Origin: Paramacrobiotus richtersi
Taxonomy: Eukaryota > Tardigrada > Eutardigrada > Parachela > Macrobiotidae
Assembly: GCA_034698045.1 (NCBI GenBank)
Contig: JAQGAU010000005.1
Span: forward strand, 1-64,000
Direction of reading: 5' to 3'
Length of the DNA: 64,000 nucleotides
The position numbers and the translations under genes were made by a program. The first letter of the stretch is position 1. The number at the start of each line of letters is the position of its first letter. Below the pieces are notes generated by a model. It was not told where the DNA came from. It was given only the letters and a program-made list of their open reading frames with translations, and searched no databases. This document shows, piece after piece, positions 35,971 through 48,400 of the stretch.

Positions 35971-36180
35971 ATGAATCGTTACGTTGTACTCGCCGTTCTC
36001 ACTGTAACTCTCGTGACCTTATTTTCATCCCCTGCCGAAGCCGATTGCCCGAGTGGCTGGTTCGGTGGGTGGTGTTTGAAAGATGCCACGTGCAGCTCTG
36101 TATGCAACCGTGAAAAAAATCGAAATGGTCACTGTGGCAGTTTTCCACCAAAATGCTGGTGTGAAGGATACTGCGGATGA
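35971..36180 (+). CDS. small secreted cysteine-rich peptide, defensin-like
   Basis: One exon, 69 residues. A clear signal peptide (MNRYVVLAVLTVTLVTLFSS) ends near AEA at 24-25. The mature part of about 45 residues has eight cysteines with spacing C-x8-C-x5-C-x3-C-x9-C-x6-C-x-C-x3-C. The CxxxC, GxC and CxC elements together are the marks of the cysteine-stabilised alpha-beta fold of invertebrate defensins and drosomycin-like peptides. It looks intact. Such peptides are usually antimicrobial, though the same fold occurs in ion-channel-binding peptides. Which role applies cannot be read from sequence. Confidence 0.65.
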   Translation: MNRYVVLAVLTVTLVTLFSSPAEADCPSGWFGGWCLKDATCSSVCNREKNRNGHCGSFPPKCWCEGYCG

Positions 36181-38050
36181 TTGATAAGCACGGCATACGA
36201 GTAAGTGTGTAAATGTACCGCATAGCTCCTTTGACACAGATGTCTCGCAGTATTCCAAAGCATGTACTTCGAAGTACTTGATATGCATATGATATGCACT
36301 TACGGTATTTGTTTCGATGGTTAACACAATAATTTTGACTTATGCGTTTCCAGGCAAATGCGTACTGATGGAATTCCCATTCTTGACATTGTGCGAAGTA
36401 TCCTCTGGCATGCATTAATGTGCACCTGTCAGCAGCCATTGTGTCGGCTTATGCTTTGTCTTTCCAAAGTCTTTGAATAATACCATGTTTCTCTGATTAA
36501 GTGCTAAAATGGCAGACACTGTTTCGCTTGTCATTTTTTCGTCCACGTGGTTAAGATCGCTTAAGAATAATTGCAACTGGAAGTCGCATTAGTGTAAACA
36601 AAGGTAGTGGAGAAAAAAGGCCAGAGCTAAATTAGGTCGTTGCTACTCTGACGAGGCGGGCTGAAAAAGCGCAACACCTTCAAATGCAGCTTTCATATAT
36701 GCAGAAACGCTTCATTTATCGGAATTTCAATTTACTCTTGCAAAAAATCTAGCAGTTCTGCCTTGCGGTTGAAATGATTGGTACGAAGTCTGGCGGCAAT
36801 TTTTACCAAAACAATGCCGGGCTTTCGGTCGGAAGGACACAAACCAAGGCTTATCCAACTTAAAGAAACTTGCTAGGAAACACCAGCTTTCCCCAGTTAT
36901 AACTTCGACAAATGAAAGTGTAGTGCGAGGCTGTCTCTTCTGATGTCGCATGTAGTGTCGGAAGGCGCGCCAACAAGAACACACAATTGTAACAAACACA
37001 AAACACTTGAAACAAATGGGAAGGTTATCCAAGTTACTACTACTGTATTATCAAAAGCGACAAAAATTACAAAAAAAGTAGAATATTGTCTAAAATGTGT
37101 GTAAATAATATTGTCTCAGGTGAACAGAATTGTAATCTATATCAATGACTCTGACCAAATTCCGCAACGCGCTCTGACCCGTTGACGCTACTGTCACGGA
37201 CTGTACGAACTGCTAGATCTGAATAAACACACTCAGAATTCCTACACTGATGCTTGCACATCTCCTGGACCAATGAACCGCTGTCTTCAGTTTTCGCCGA
37301 TTTACAATACGTTCGTAGCACAGTTATGTCACTAGTGCACTTCCGATAATCGCTTTGATAATTATATTTTAATGCCCAGTCAGTGATTACAAAAATATGC
37401 GTGTTCCACAAAGTAGCAAAGTACGAAATAAGCGCACTGCATGTTAGAGCTCAAGCTGTTCCTCACAATCCATGTGCACATTAATTTTTTTTATATGATG
37501 GGCCCTGTGCTTAAGGATTCTCTAGCAACAACACCGATAAAATTATGCGTTCACTTTACCTGTAAAGCAGTGATTGGCCCGTCACCCGGTGGGTTTTTAC
37601 AAGAAACGTCCTCAAAGTAGGCCTGCTCGGCCAGATCCTATCGTCTCCCATAGACAGTGCGAAAGTCCAAACAATACCTTGGCGAGGATTAAGTTTGGGA
37701 CAGTTGTTTTTAAAGTAATATCATTGCGAAATGCTTTGCTCACAACTGCTGTATATTTGTCCTCGCCTTGCTAAACAGGTAATTGAGAATGAAAATCCGA
37801 ATCATGGTGTTGCTTCGCAGTTCAAAAGGCCGCTGCATACACACGTGTATGCTAAGCAATTTACTCTTTCAAGAATTAGGTCGGAATGCGTTCGGTTCAG
37901 AGTTTCGAAAGGCAGATAAGCTAATGGGCCTCTCCGCAAGCTTAAATCTACCTTTTGCTGCACTAATTGTAAGGAAAAACTGCCTTGTATTTACGGTACA
38001 ACGTAGTGGTAGGTACAATATTACACTCCACGTGGACCTCGCCTCGAAAA
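36181..38050. other. 1.9 kb intergenic region
   Basis: AT-rich interval with only short frames (60-106 codons) on both strands that lack domain signal. It probably contains the promoter of the first RIIa-domain gene. No repeat array or RNA gene seen. Confidence 0.5.
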
Positions 38051-40808
38051 ATGAATATGTCGACCGGTCGCAGAAGCAGCAGTGTAAATCCTGTCGATAC
38101 TGAAAGAAACGCCACCCTAGGCCAGGCTGGATACAAATACAAAGTAGAACTACCCCCTGGATTTAAGTGCATTCTAGAGGACCTTGCTCGGGAGGTTGTG
38201 CTAAAAAATCCGTCAGATATTGATCAGTTTTCTGCTGACCACTTTAAGCGAAAGCTAGAAGAGAGAGCCAGAGGTACAGGGGAAATAATGCTTGCAATGC
38301 CATAATCCCCCCTAATCTCAGCGTTTTTTCGCAGATGTCGGCCCTTTCGGTTTTGAAGAATATTGTAACGCCGATGAGTCCTGCCAGCCCTGCACAACAG
38401 AAGGTTTTAGTGAAGCGAAAGCTTAGTGTCGTGTTAGGGCTGATGATTCATAAATGCTAGGGTCACAAGTTAACGAAGAATTTCAAGCGAATCGGAAACC
38501 AGGCCCAACCGGAAATCGGCGTACGTCAGGCATTTCAACGGTATTTTATGTGAACATATATTCGAATTCAAAAAGGAATAAGCGCTTTTGCTAGTTGTTT
38601 TCTTGGATCGCCTGAATCAAAGTTTCCAGATGCAAACGCTTTCCGATTTTAGAGTCCACTCAAATGGCGGAACCATTCCGACGTCAGAGTGCTCAGGGTG
38701 AGCGAAAACTAACATCGGAACCGCAACCAACTGGCAAAAAGTCCCTGGGGCCTCCCGTCTCCCAGCTGCGCAAGTCGACTGGTTACTCGAATTTAGCACA
38801 AGGAGACAATGCTTCCCTAAACCCACAGCCACGGGGCTTCTCTCAGGGAAACAAGTACAGTACGCACCAATCAGTTCCGCGACCCTCGGTAGAAACTCAT
38901 CAAGCAAAAGAAAGTTTGACTCGGGATCGACCATCAAGAACCTCTTCCCAAACTCCGGCTGTAAAGAGTGAGGATGCAGTTCCCTGTGCCGACAGTTTGC
39001 CACGGAGATTCGATGGAAGCTTGGTTTCCGATTTGGAGAAAGGGAAAAAGAAAAGCAAATCTACCGCAGAACGGCAGTCTATCGTGGATGATGTAAAGGT
39101 CACGAGGCGTTCTATGCTGGTGGCTGATGGGCCTAACGGGGCTGTACCAAGGTGGTCCGTTGTGGGCAAGGAACCCAAAGAAAAACCAGTAGAGTGCCCT
39201 CAAATGCCCGAGCCCTGTCGATATGTTAAACCTCGTTCCTGCAGAAGAGACCGTCCAAATGAGCAAGCCATGGACCAGCAGCTCGGCAGACCGGAGTATC
39301 ATACGAAAGAGTCGATTATTCAACCTGCCCAAATTTCTGTTCAACGGACAGCCCGACCTACCGATCCACGAAGCGGCACTCCTTGGCCGAATACAACGCT
39401 AAGCAAGACATACGACCGCCTGCCATCTGCTGAAGAGAAACGGAAGAGTAGTGACATCCGAAAAAGCAGGAACACGTCACTGGGCAATTTTGACCAGCCT
39501 CCAAGAGAAACTGCCACCACAGATAGAAGTAAACTATCCCGCTCAGCAACATCGAGCTTTGTTGGTCCGATAGAATCTCAGCGGAATTCTCGCGTGAAGC
39601 AATCTGTAGAGTCGTGTTCCCAGAATACGGCAGCAGCAGACCTAATACCACCTCCTGATGCCACTGATACTAGGAAGAGCAGCGCGCCTGGAAGCAACAA
39701 CGTAGCCGGCAGAAAATCAAAAGGCTGCAAAATGCCAGCGAATGCCGACATACCCCCGTTACCGCCACCTCCGCCAACTTTAACCTGTAAGGCCGCAATT
39801 GATGCGACGCAGCCGTCGGTGGAAGAGCAGGCCCTTACCGGACAAAACGCGACAAGAAAGAAATCTAGCCTAATATATAGTGGTCCGGGCGCGTCATTTC
39901 GAAACAGCTCAGACGTTCAACAGAGTGATTCCATTTCGAAGGAATCTTCGGGACCCGCTCAATCAAAGGTCCGAATTTCTTTGCTAACCAGCTAAGCAAA
40001 CGTCGCATTCACAGAAGATCTTATTTCTTGACCTAGGGTAATAAGCGTAGCAAAAAGTCATCAAAGCGTGGAAAAGAAATCGAAAGCTTTAACGACCGCT
40101 ACGGTGGACCGCATGGTTCGGAACAGGACTTGCAAGAAAAACCCAAGGAAAAGAAATCGTCAAGATTCAGTGCATTTTTTCGGCGAAAGAAAAAAAAGGA
40201 TTCAATACCCGAAGAGGAAGGAGAAGAGAACGGTGAAACGGAAGATGCAAAAGTATGCTTTCTATAGGGGAATCTGAAAATTATCTGTACAACAAATAAT
40301 TTTCACATACTGTAATCTGTACAACCCATTAAAAATACAACAGATAAAAGATAAGAGCTACTCTGCGAATGTTTTCTAAGCTGGACGTGAAAGGTTAATG
40401 CAAACACCGTTTTTGTAAATAGTGGATGATTTTGGTTAGGAAGGCAGTCCAGCAACAAGAGACGATCGGCGGCGAAAATCATCGGGAAACCGACGTTCCA
40501 CAGTGCGGTCAAGTGACGACCCCGGCCCGGCTCCGCCCAGCCAGCCACGACAGTACAGCACGCTAGGACCGACGAGTAAAAAATTCAGCCTATTATCCAA
40601 AGATCGGACTGATACCCCTGAAGAATGGGTAACATCCCTTAGTACCAATACGGACTCTACGCCCAGAACCACCGTCGTTACTGTAACCGAAAAGAAAATC
40701 ACGAGATATGGTTCCACTGCCTCTGATACACCCGAGAGAGACCTCGAGGTAGTTCCGAGAAATAGACTAGCTGGCACCGTTCCGCGTTCAGCACAGCTCG
40801 GTTCATAA
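38051..40808 (+). CDS. RIIa-domain (R2D2-type) protein with long Ser/Arg/Pro-rich tail, copy 1
   Basis: Exons 38051-38273, 38335-38403, 38653-39968, 40037-40252 and 40440-40808 keep phase and give about 730 residues. An alternative last splice to an exon at 40828-40903 (ending KKKSK) is possible but its phase is unclear. Residues about 27-68 form a dimerisation/docking helix pair of the PKA RII-alpha type (VELPPGFKCILEDLAREVV followed by FSADHFKRKLEERA). The same fold in SPA17, ROPN1 and CABYR binds A-kinase anchoring proteins in the sperm fibrous sheath and radial spokes. The rest is disordered, rich in Ser, Arg and Pro, with a PLPPPPPT stretch and a Lys-rich C-terminus. The second intron-exon junction reads ERAR|DVGPFGF, exactly like the neighbour, so the two genes are tandem paralogues. 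Confidence 0.7.
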
Positions 40809-41535
40809 TTGTTCGGTTTTTGTAGAGCGATGATGACAACGCTAAAAGGGCCGGAGAAAAGAAATCGATAAAGAACAAGGCAATAAAGAAAAAATCAAAA
40901 TGAACAGTGTGGGTGGTGGAGTACGGAATTTCAGATACTGGAATTTTATTGCTGCAAGTTTACTCATCGGGTGTCGCGTGAAAACGGATGGGCTAAAGAG
41001 ACCGATGTTGTCAGAACGGCTACTTTCGTTAGGCATGCATGGTTTATACTTCTATGCCCGGAAAATGTCGCCCGTGAAAGAAATTTATCGTTTTGTAAAC
41101 TCTTTTCTGTTGATTTGTTACAAAATCACTTGCCTCAAAAGATCGCTTTGTCGACACTCAGCAGTTCTTGATGTGCGGTTTATCACACACCCACAGTACT
41201 ACATATATGTGACCTTTCCTTATTGTTAGCTTTATCAGCTATGCGTATGCATGGACTCTACACAGTAGCAGAAGTATCCGTATCCGTTGCGTTATAAACC
41301 GAAAACTGCAGTAAGTGTTGAAGCTTGGAGTAGGGATTGCATAAAAAAATATTGATTTTTTGTTCGAAGCGCACCGCATGGTTTGTTAGGGGTGCACGCT
41401 TAGCAGTATGGATTCGCATGTTACTATTTAGTACCTGTAATACAGACATCTGCATGTACATCTGTGGATGGTGGGAGGTTTCAACGGAATCCCGACAACT
41501 TTTGCCAAAGTTTGATCATAGTAAATTTGCTTACA

Positions 41536-43802
41536 ATGTCTCTAGACGAGAACGATCCCAGTATCAAGGAAGCACGAGAAGATGTCTTCGTCTCTATGGA
41601 ACGATACAAAGTCAAACTGCCTGTGGGGATCACCTTGATGTTGCAAGACCTTACAAGGGAAGTCGTACGTGAGAAACCCAAAAATATTTTCCTCTTCGCC
41701 GCTGAGCTCTTCTTGCGGCGTATCCAGGAGCGAGCTGAAGGTCAGCATAAGCAGTTCAGAGTAAGCCGCAAACACTTTCTCCATAGGGCCAGTCACACTT
41801 AGGACACATCACGAATGTTGCATGCGCTAAGACCTGCAATGCACGTAGCCGTAATAAAAGAATTCTGAAGAGTAACGGATACGTTGTCATTAAAAAGGTT
41901 AGATGTGGGACCATATGGATTCAGCAGCTCAAAGGACCACGAGTTTTGCAAATATCGCGACAAGGAACTACATGATCAAATTTCGTCGGAGAACAAAATA
42001 AAAGCTCGCAGAAGCATATTCAATCGCTCATATGGATCTCTTCCAAAAAATAAATTTTCGGTATTTGGGGAGGAAACCCGGAATGGCAGTGTGAAAAGAT
42101 TACGCAAGCGTTCTGCGCAGCGTGCCGATCCATGCAAGCTTATAGATGATAGTAAACTATCAGCACCAGAGCTGGAAAACGATGTTCACTCCTCAATATT
42201 CCCCGTTCAAGCGAGAAGGATCACGAGAAGCTCACTTGTGTCTGGAGATTTGGAGCCCAGTGAAGAACCTAGAAGATCGAGTACCCGGAGAGGAACGTCG
42301 GTTGCAGAGGAGACTGTAATTAGACAGTCCATGGATGTCCAAGACGCGACTCCAGAACCAGCTCAAAGCCAATTTTCCAGACGGTCTACCCGAAGATCTT
42401 CTGCAAGATATCCTAGCATCCAGGAGGAATCGGATGGAATGTTGTCGCGGTCGACGAGCATGACTCCTGTCGAAGCCGCTCGGCGAGCAAGCGAGAGAGC
42501 TTCTCGGGTTTCTGACATACCCGACTCTAGACAATCGAGAATTGCGAGCACGGCTTCTGCGCAACCCGAACGCCAATCTACCGTAAGACAGAGTTTATCA
42601 CAAGAAGATAATCGTAGACAATCGAGACTGACCTCGGACGCTCGGCAGTCGAGGATATCAAGCACGGCGCCTTTGTATCCCGAACGCCGCTCCACCGTAA
42701 GACAGAACGTATCAGAAGAAGCCAATTCTAAAGAGGCGAGACTGACATTTGCGGGTTCACTGGGAGCAGATCGGAGGTCGACCGTTAGGCAGAAAAGCAT
42801 CTCCGAAGCAACAGAGCGAAGAGAATCAAGAAAATCAAGTGCGGCACCTCTGGATGGTGAGCGCCGATCCACGCGATACAGTACCACAGAAGAGCAGAAC
42901 ATCAGAAAATCAAGGACATCAAGCACGCCTCCATTCGAACAACAGCGCCTTTCTACTGTTAAAGAAGGCTTTTCAGAAGAACCAGGTTACAGGCGGTCAA
43001 CGGTCGAAAGTACAGTTTCGTACAAAACCGGACGGCAGTCGAGCAAGTTCGATGAGGCGGATATGCCAAGAGGTTCAAGATCGAAAAGCATGAGTATGGA
43101 AGAAACCCAGCGCCGGTCGACTGTTAAACAATCAAGAGTATCGGGCGAACCAGAATTTAACAGGCAGTTCTCAACTGTGTCGAGAGCTTCCCGTCCGTCA
43201 ACGGGCGGCGAGCAAAGCATTTCTGATGAGCCCGAACCAAGCAGACAATCCAGATCGACTAGTATGGTTCCCACTTCGGAAGCAACGGTCTCAACACAGG
43301 TACGGAATAACAGTCCAGAAGCACCGACTAATTAAATATGTATATATATAGCCACTTCGTGATTATTAGTTTCGGAGAAGCAGTTAAAGTCATGACGCTT
43401 TTGCTTTGTCAACGCTACTGGTTACGTATGCATGGAGGAGATACTCTGATAGTGTTCACTCTGAGCTGGTGAAGTCTGTACAAAATCCAGGGACGGCCAT
43501 GGTGGAAGTTAGCCAGAAATGCATGATTGTTCTCCTTCACAGCTTAGAAGTCACTTGACGAAGCAATTTTTTTACCTCTTATACGATACGTAGTTTTACG
43601 AATAGAACGGCTGGGATGCTCTACCTATGACTATCTGGCATTTTTAGTTGTAGCGGTTGCAGTTTGTTCTACATAGTTTTGTATCTGTAATGAATGGCCT
43701 ATATTTCAGACATCTTTGGGAGAAGCGGACGATGGTACCCAGGTTGAATCTGATGAAGAGAAGAAGAAACAGAAAAAGAAAGGCAACTGCTGTATATTGT
43801 AA
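41536..43802 (+). CDS. RIIa-domain (R2D2-type) protein with PKA-site repeats and CaaX-like end, copy 2
   Basis: Exons 41536-41740, 41903-43299 and 43710-43802, phases consistent, about 564 residues. An upstream in-frame extension exists, but MSLDENDPSI is the better start. The RIIa docking domain spans about residues 22-64 (VKLPVGITLMLQDLTREVV, then FAAELFLRRIQERA). The long middle exon encodes imperfect repeats built around RRST, which occurs six times, each a consensus for protein kinase A. The terminal exon is acidic, then Lys rich, and ends GNCCIL, a CaaX-like motif that could carry a prenyl group with a neighbouring palmitoylated cysteine. The intron after the RIIa domain is in the same place and phase as in copy 1. 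Likely a flagellar AKAP-binding protein and PKA target. Confidence 0.78.
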
Positions 43803-44070
43803 GGACGAGCCCGCCAATTTTCCTCGGTTAGATGGGAATCCATCGAAAGAAAACTTACTCTTCGCAGTTGTAAACACAGATGCGGCTTGATGCATTAGCC
43901 ACCATCCATACTTAGCTCTATCAGTTTAATGAAACCAACTTTATTTGGTTCACGAGGGCAGCGGTGCTTGACAACACGGGCCAAGTTTCCACATTGCAAC
44001 AGCAAGTACGATTAAAAACGCCTAAAAGTCAAGTGCACCATGGTGACGCTGCACTAGATTCTGCATAATT

Positions 44071-44456
44071 TCAACCGCTTACTAAGATTCCAATGGCAAT
44101 TCCCGCACTTGCTCCCGCGGTTGGCAGTCCTAAGGGGTTTCCAGTCGTGGTAACGTTATTGTTATTCGGTGCGTAACGTGAAGGCGGATGAAGTTCACCA
44201 TAGCTATCAAGTGTACAAGTGTTAATCAGTGTGGGTATTTCGCAGTGTCAATTGCATGACAGCGACGTTATTGTACTCGTTTCACGCACTGTACTGTGGT
44301 TGCGGTACTCGGACTGGATGAGCTGCTACTGGTGCTTTCGGTACTGGGGATACTATCTTCGCCCATAACTCGGGCGCGGCGTTTTACGGAATATGACAGC
44401 AGGCACAGTGTACTCCATATTTGGACGTAGGAGGATCTTAGGTTCATTGTTTTCAT
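44071..44456 (-). CDS. possible small Ser/Thr-rich secreted or GPI-type protein
   Basis: An ATG at 44456 opens a frame with a hydrophobic start (IWSTLCLLSYSV) and a Ser/Thr-rich stretch. Further down, another minus-strand frame up to the TGA at 44071-44073 reads NNVTTTGNPLGLPTAGASAG followed by a hydrophobic end. I could not find a phase-consistent splice between them, so this may be two unrelated frames. Low confidence. Confidence 0.2.
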
Positions 44457-45171
44457 CGCGAGGAATTATTGATAGCAGACATCAGGCTCCGGGAATATAA
44501 TTTTAAAGACTTGTTGATTCTTTCAGTTTCGGCAAGGAGTAAGGTTCAGCGCGAAATAACATCTCATAACAAGGATTTTATTTTGCCATAGGAATCTGGC
44601 ACAAGAAAGTTCTAAACTTATTGTCTTGAGTATGTGTTTTTAACGATATCGTGTTTTGCGGACATCTTGGATATGACGTCTGGGCCGGTGACCATTGACT
44701 AGCAACATGGGTTCTCTTCATGGTCAGTTCACTTTTTTTGTAGTTCACAAAAAAAGGCTGTCCCTCAGACTCCCTCTGGAGGGTTGTACGCAATGTATGC
44801 TACGGCGTTCAGTGCAGCAATACACCGCACATCTAGTTTTGTTTGTGCGTGATACCAGAACAAAGGTTTTCCGGTAACCTACTCGAAAAAGGCTACGGCA
44901 GCGTGTCAAGTTCCATACGTTTACCTTATGTACAGTAACATTAAAGTTATCGGCACTGTTGTACAGTGTATGTAGACTGTAGTCTAAACATGGCCTGGTG
45001 GAAAAGTTTTTGTGATGTTTTTTTTTCACCGATGGGTGATTTGGTACGAATTCGAAGAACTCATAGCTGTCAATTACAAGCAAAAATAGGAAATCAGGAA
45101 ATGGTTGTGGTGAACGTAAAGCTGATCACAACGAATTTAAAATTATTAGCAGTGCCGAGTTCAGGAACCTA

Positions 45172-45396
45172 ATGGTAAACTGGTTTCTTCGATTGTTGAT
45201 TTTCATTCATACAACAGCCGCTGTTGCTACGAAATGCATGGAAATGCAACAACCGAACGGAAAACTTAGAACATGTGCGCAGCTGAAAACATTGTGCGAA
45301 GGACGTCAGAGAACTGAGTCTTTACAAATTACTCGTCAAAACTTGTCCGCCGTGTTTATTATGGGGTGTCGATGGAAGGAGTTTCATCGGTTTTGA
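45172..45396 (+). CDS. possible small secreted cysteine-containing protein
   Basis: A 74-codon frame starts with a plausible signal peptide (MVNWFLRLLIFIHTTAAVAT) and continues with four cysteines in the order C...GKLRTCAQLKTLC...MGC, which loosely recalls a CLIP-type fold. There is no second exon or protease domain nearby. It could be chance. Confidence 0.25.
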   Translation: MVNWFLRLLIFIHTTAAVATKCMEMQQPNGKLRTCAQLKTLCEGRQRTESLQITRQNLSAVFIMGCRWKEFHRF

Positions 45397-45483
45397 ACGC
45401 GGGAACCGGACGAACTGCCCGGGAAACGGAATGTGGATACCTGCGCGCGTTCCGTGTCTTGCATCCGTTATGACTGTAGACAA

Positions 45484-48400
45484 ATGATCTTTCTTCTTCG
45501 ACCATGGGCATCATGTAGCACCCTAGTCCTTCTTTCGATAATTCTGCAACCATGGAGCTTCGTCGATGCAAACGATAAAACCACGAAAGAAGTCCAGTTC
45601 ACAGTGGTTGGTTCCCAGATCTGCATCTACGTACACAAAGCTCTGCTGAATGTCTACACAACCGCCCGAGTGGAGCATGTCAATATCCGTGCTTTTACCA
45701 ATTACATATACCAAGGAATCACTAACGAGACTTACTACAATCTGTCGAATGCGCGGAACATGTCTGGAATTACTCGTTTCAGCCTGCTACAGAAAGGGTA
45801 CTCGGATGTGATTGTGGATGAATATCCCGTGCCACCTGGATTGGCGCCGTTATATCCGGATTTAGAAGCTGTACCGTCCTTCATGTACCAAGTTGCCGTC
45901 GTTTACAATGTGAATAACACGAATATTAATCTGAACCTAACCAGGCAGATGCTGGTTGGTATATTCAACAAAACCATAACAAACTGGAACGATACGCGAC
46001 TGAGGTAATGTTCACATACCCTACAACTTATGCTGACTTTACTGTACTTAAAAACGGATTGTTTTTGGCACAGTGCAGCATCTGGTAGTGCGCTGCCGAA
46101 TGCTTCCATCATAGTTCTGCTGATCGGACCGCGGACCGGGCTCAACACCGTTCTGACGACCGCATTTTCCAAATACGACCGGAACTGGAATACCACCTAT
46201 GGCAAGTTGGATGCTTTTGAAAACTCGGCCTTATATCTCAAGCAGCCGAAAAATCTCACCGTGCCATATCGTTTGCTGCCCAATGGGGATGCTGCGTTAG
46301 CGACAGTCGCCAATGTTCTCTTCACCATTACATATACCGGTTGGGTGAACTTTAAAGTAGCCAACAAAGCCATTCAGTATGCCGCCCTTCAAAATCGAGC
46401 CGGCCAGTTCGTCAAACCGTCCGTGGCATCGGCAAGTAAACAACCTGCAAGAAACATGCGGTTTACAGTTTCGTGACATTTGAAATTGTAGATGAATGCT
46501 ACCATACTGAAGAATTCCACTCAAAACTACCACAGTAACCAATCGTCAGCGATTGACCTGCCACAGAAAAACGCATACCCATTGGTTGGAATGAGCTATA
46601 TTATCATGCGCAAGAACCAGATGCGAGCCAAGATCGATTGTGACATGGCCGCTGAATTGCTGCGTTATTATCGATGGTTCCACCGGGATCCGGCGGCCGC
46701 TGCCAAACTAACCAGTTCCTTCGAAATTATCGGCATACCGAATATCACCTACGATCAGACAATAATAAACCTCACCAACATTTTAACCTGTGGGGATGAT
46801 TCCACTAATAAGACCGTCTGGAATGCCATGCTCGAAGCGATCGAAAACGAAACGCCCGTAGATTATGCTTATTACATTTCGGTCGGACTGGTCGTGCCGC
46901 TGATCCTCTGCGGAATGATTTCAGTTGTTTCGTTCAAAAGCACAAAGACCATCATTCTGATGCAAAAGGTCAACGGTGGGAGGTATCATATAAATGCCAG
47001 GGAGATTGTGTTCATTGAGGCGTCCAAAGAACGCTACAGGGACATGTTGAAAATGCGGCCGTATCTGGATAACGATCTGGATACCAGATTTGTAACGGGG
47101 GAGTATGGATTCTGCGTGGTGCTGCTGCGGCCGTTTCATATGGCTTTTAGTTCTGCCTGTTTGAAAGTTCGCAAGGAGCTCATCCACATGCAAGAGTGGA
47201 GAACCCATGGAAATTTAGTCAGGTTTCTGGGAGTGACTGAGCTACGGAAGGATCGCTACATTGTGTCGGAACTAAGTGTGTAAATTTTTTTTCCCTTGTA
47301 ATTACTGTCGAGTTTGTACTCTTTTACAGAACGATCTCCGTTTCAGGTTTGTTGGGTGATTTGCGGACTCTGCTGAGCAATGATACCGTCAAAATCAACA
47401 CGCCGGTTAGTTTTTGTATGGCACGTGGAATATCGGATGGCCTCCGATATCTGCATTCGCAAGGAATTATCCATGGAAATTTAAGAAGTACGTCCATTTA
47501 CGTGGAATCTGATTGGACAATAAAAATTTCCGACTGGTGTGCGAGTAAATCATGCTTTGTACACAAATAATTTCTGGTTTATCATGGCTCGGTTTTACAG
47601 GGAGTATGTGCATCTCTATTCCATGCAAGGAATATTTGTATCTAAAGAACAAGTGTTCAAGAAACTACAACGTGCTCCCAAGGATATTCAAAACATTTAC
47701 CTAACCCCTTTACTATGGACCGCACCGGAAATGCTAAAAGCTGCTCAGGAGCAAAAAGGCCTGCAGATTTTTCCTAGCAAGCCTTCTGATTGTTACAGGT
47801 ATTGTGAAAGCCTAACAGATGAACTATCACTGTGCTCAGATTATCGAAAACTATTGTTCTAGCTTTGGAGTGATCTTCTACGAGATAATGACCCGGAATA
47901 TGCCATACAAGTATGACCCAGAAGCGGGCACAAGTCCCGTGCCGACGTTGATGAAGATCATCAGCACGAAAAAACCTCTACGTCCTTTGGATCTAGAAAC
48001 TCCGGAATCCTTGGCCGAAATACCAGAATCCATGTTGCGACTGATGCATTCTTGTTGGCATACTGAACCCCAGAAGCGGGTAGCGGTCGAGGGCATCTAT
48101 CTGATCATGAAGCGGGTCGAAGCCGAAACCAAACGCATGGCTGATTTAACCATTGTCAATACGGACTTCTTTATTGACAAGCAGAAATCGGACGTTAAAA
48201 ACTATAATTCCGATCTGAAACAACGGGTTTTGGATCTGCGACGGGCTGGCGAGGACTTCTTGACACCGGCTGTTTACGATTTACACAGACAACGTGTGCC
48301 GATTCAGCCTAAAGTAACGACCAAAGCCTACATAATGCATATTACAATGGTCGAGTACTCTGAACTGCTGGATCCGTCCCATGGAGAATCTGCGATAGCG

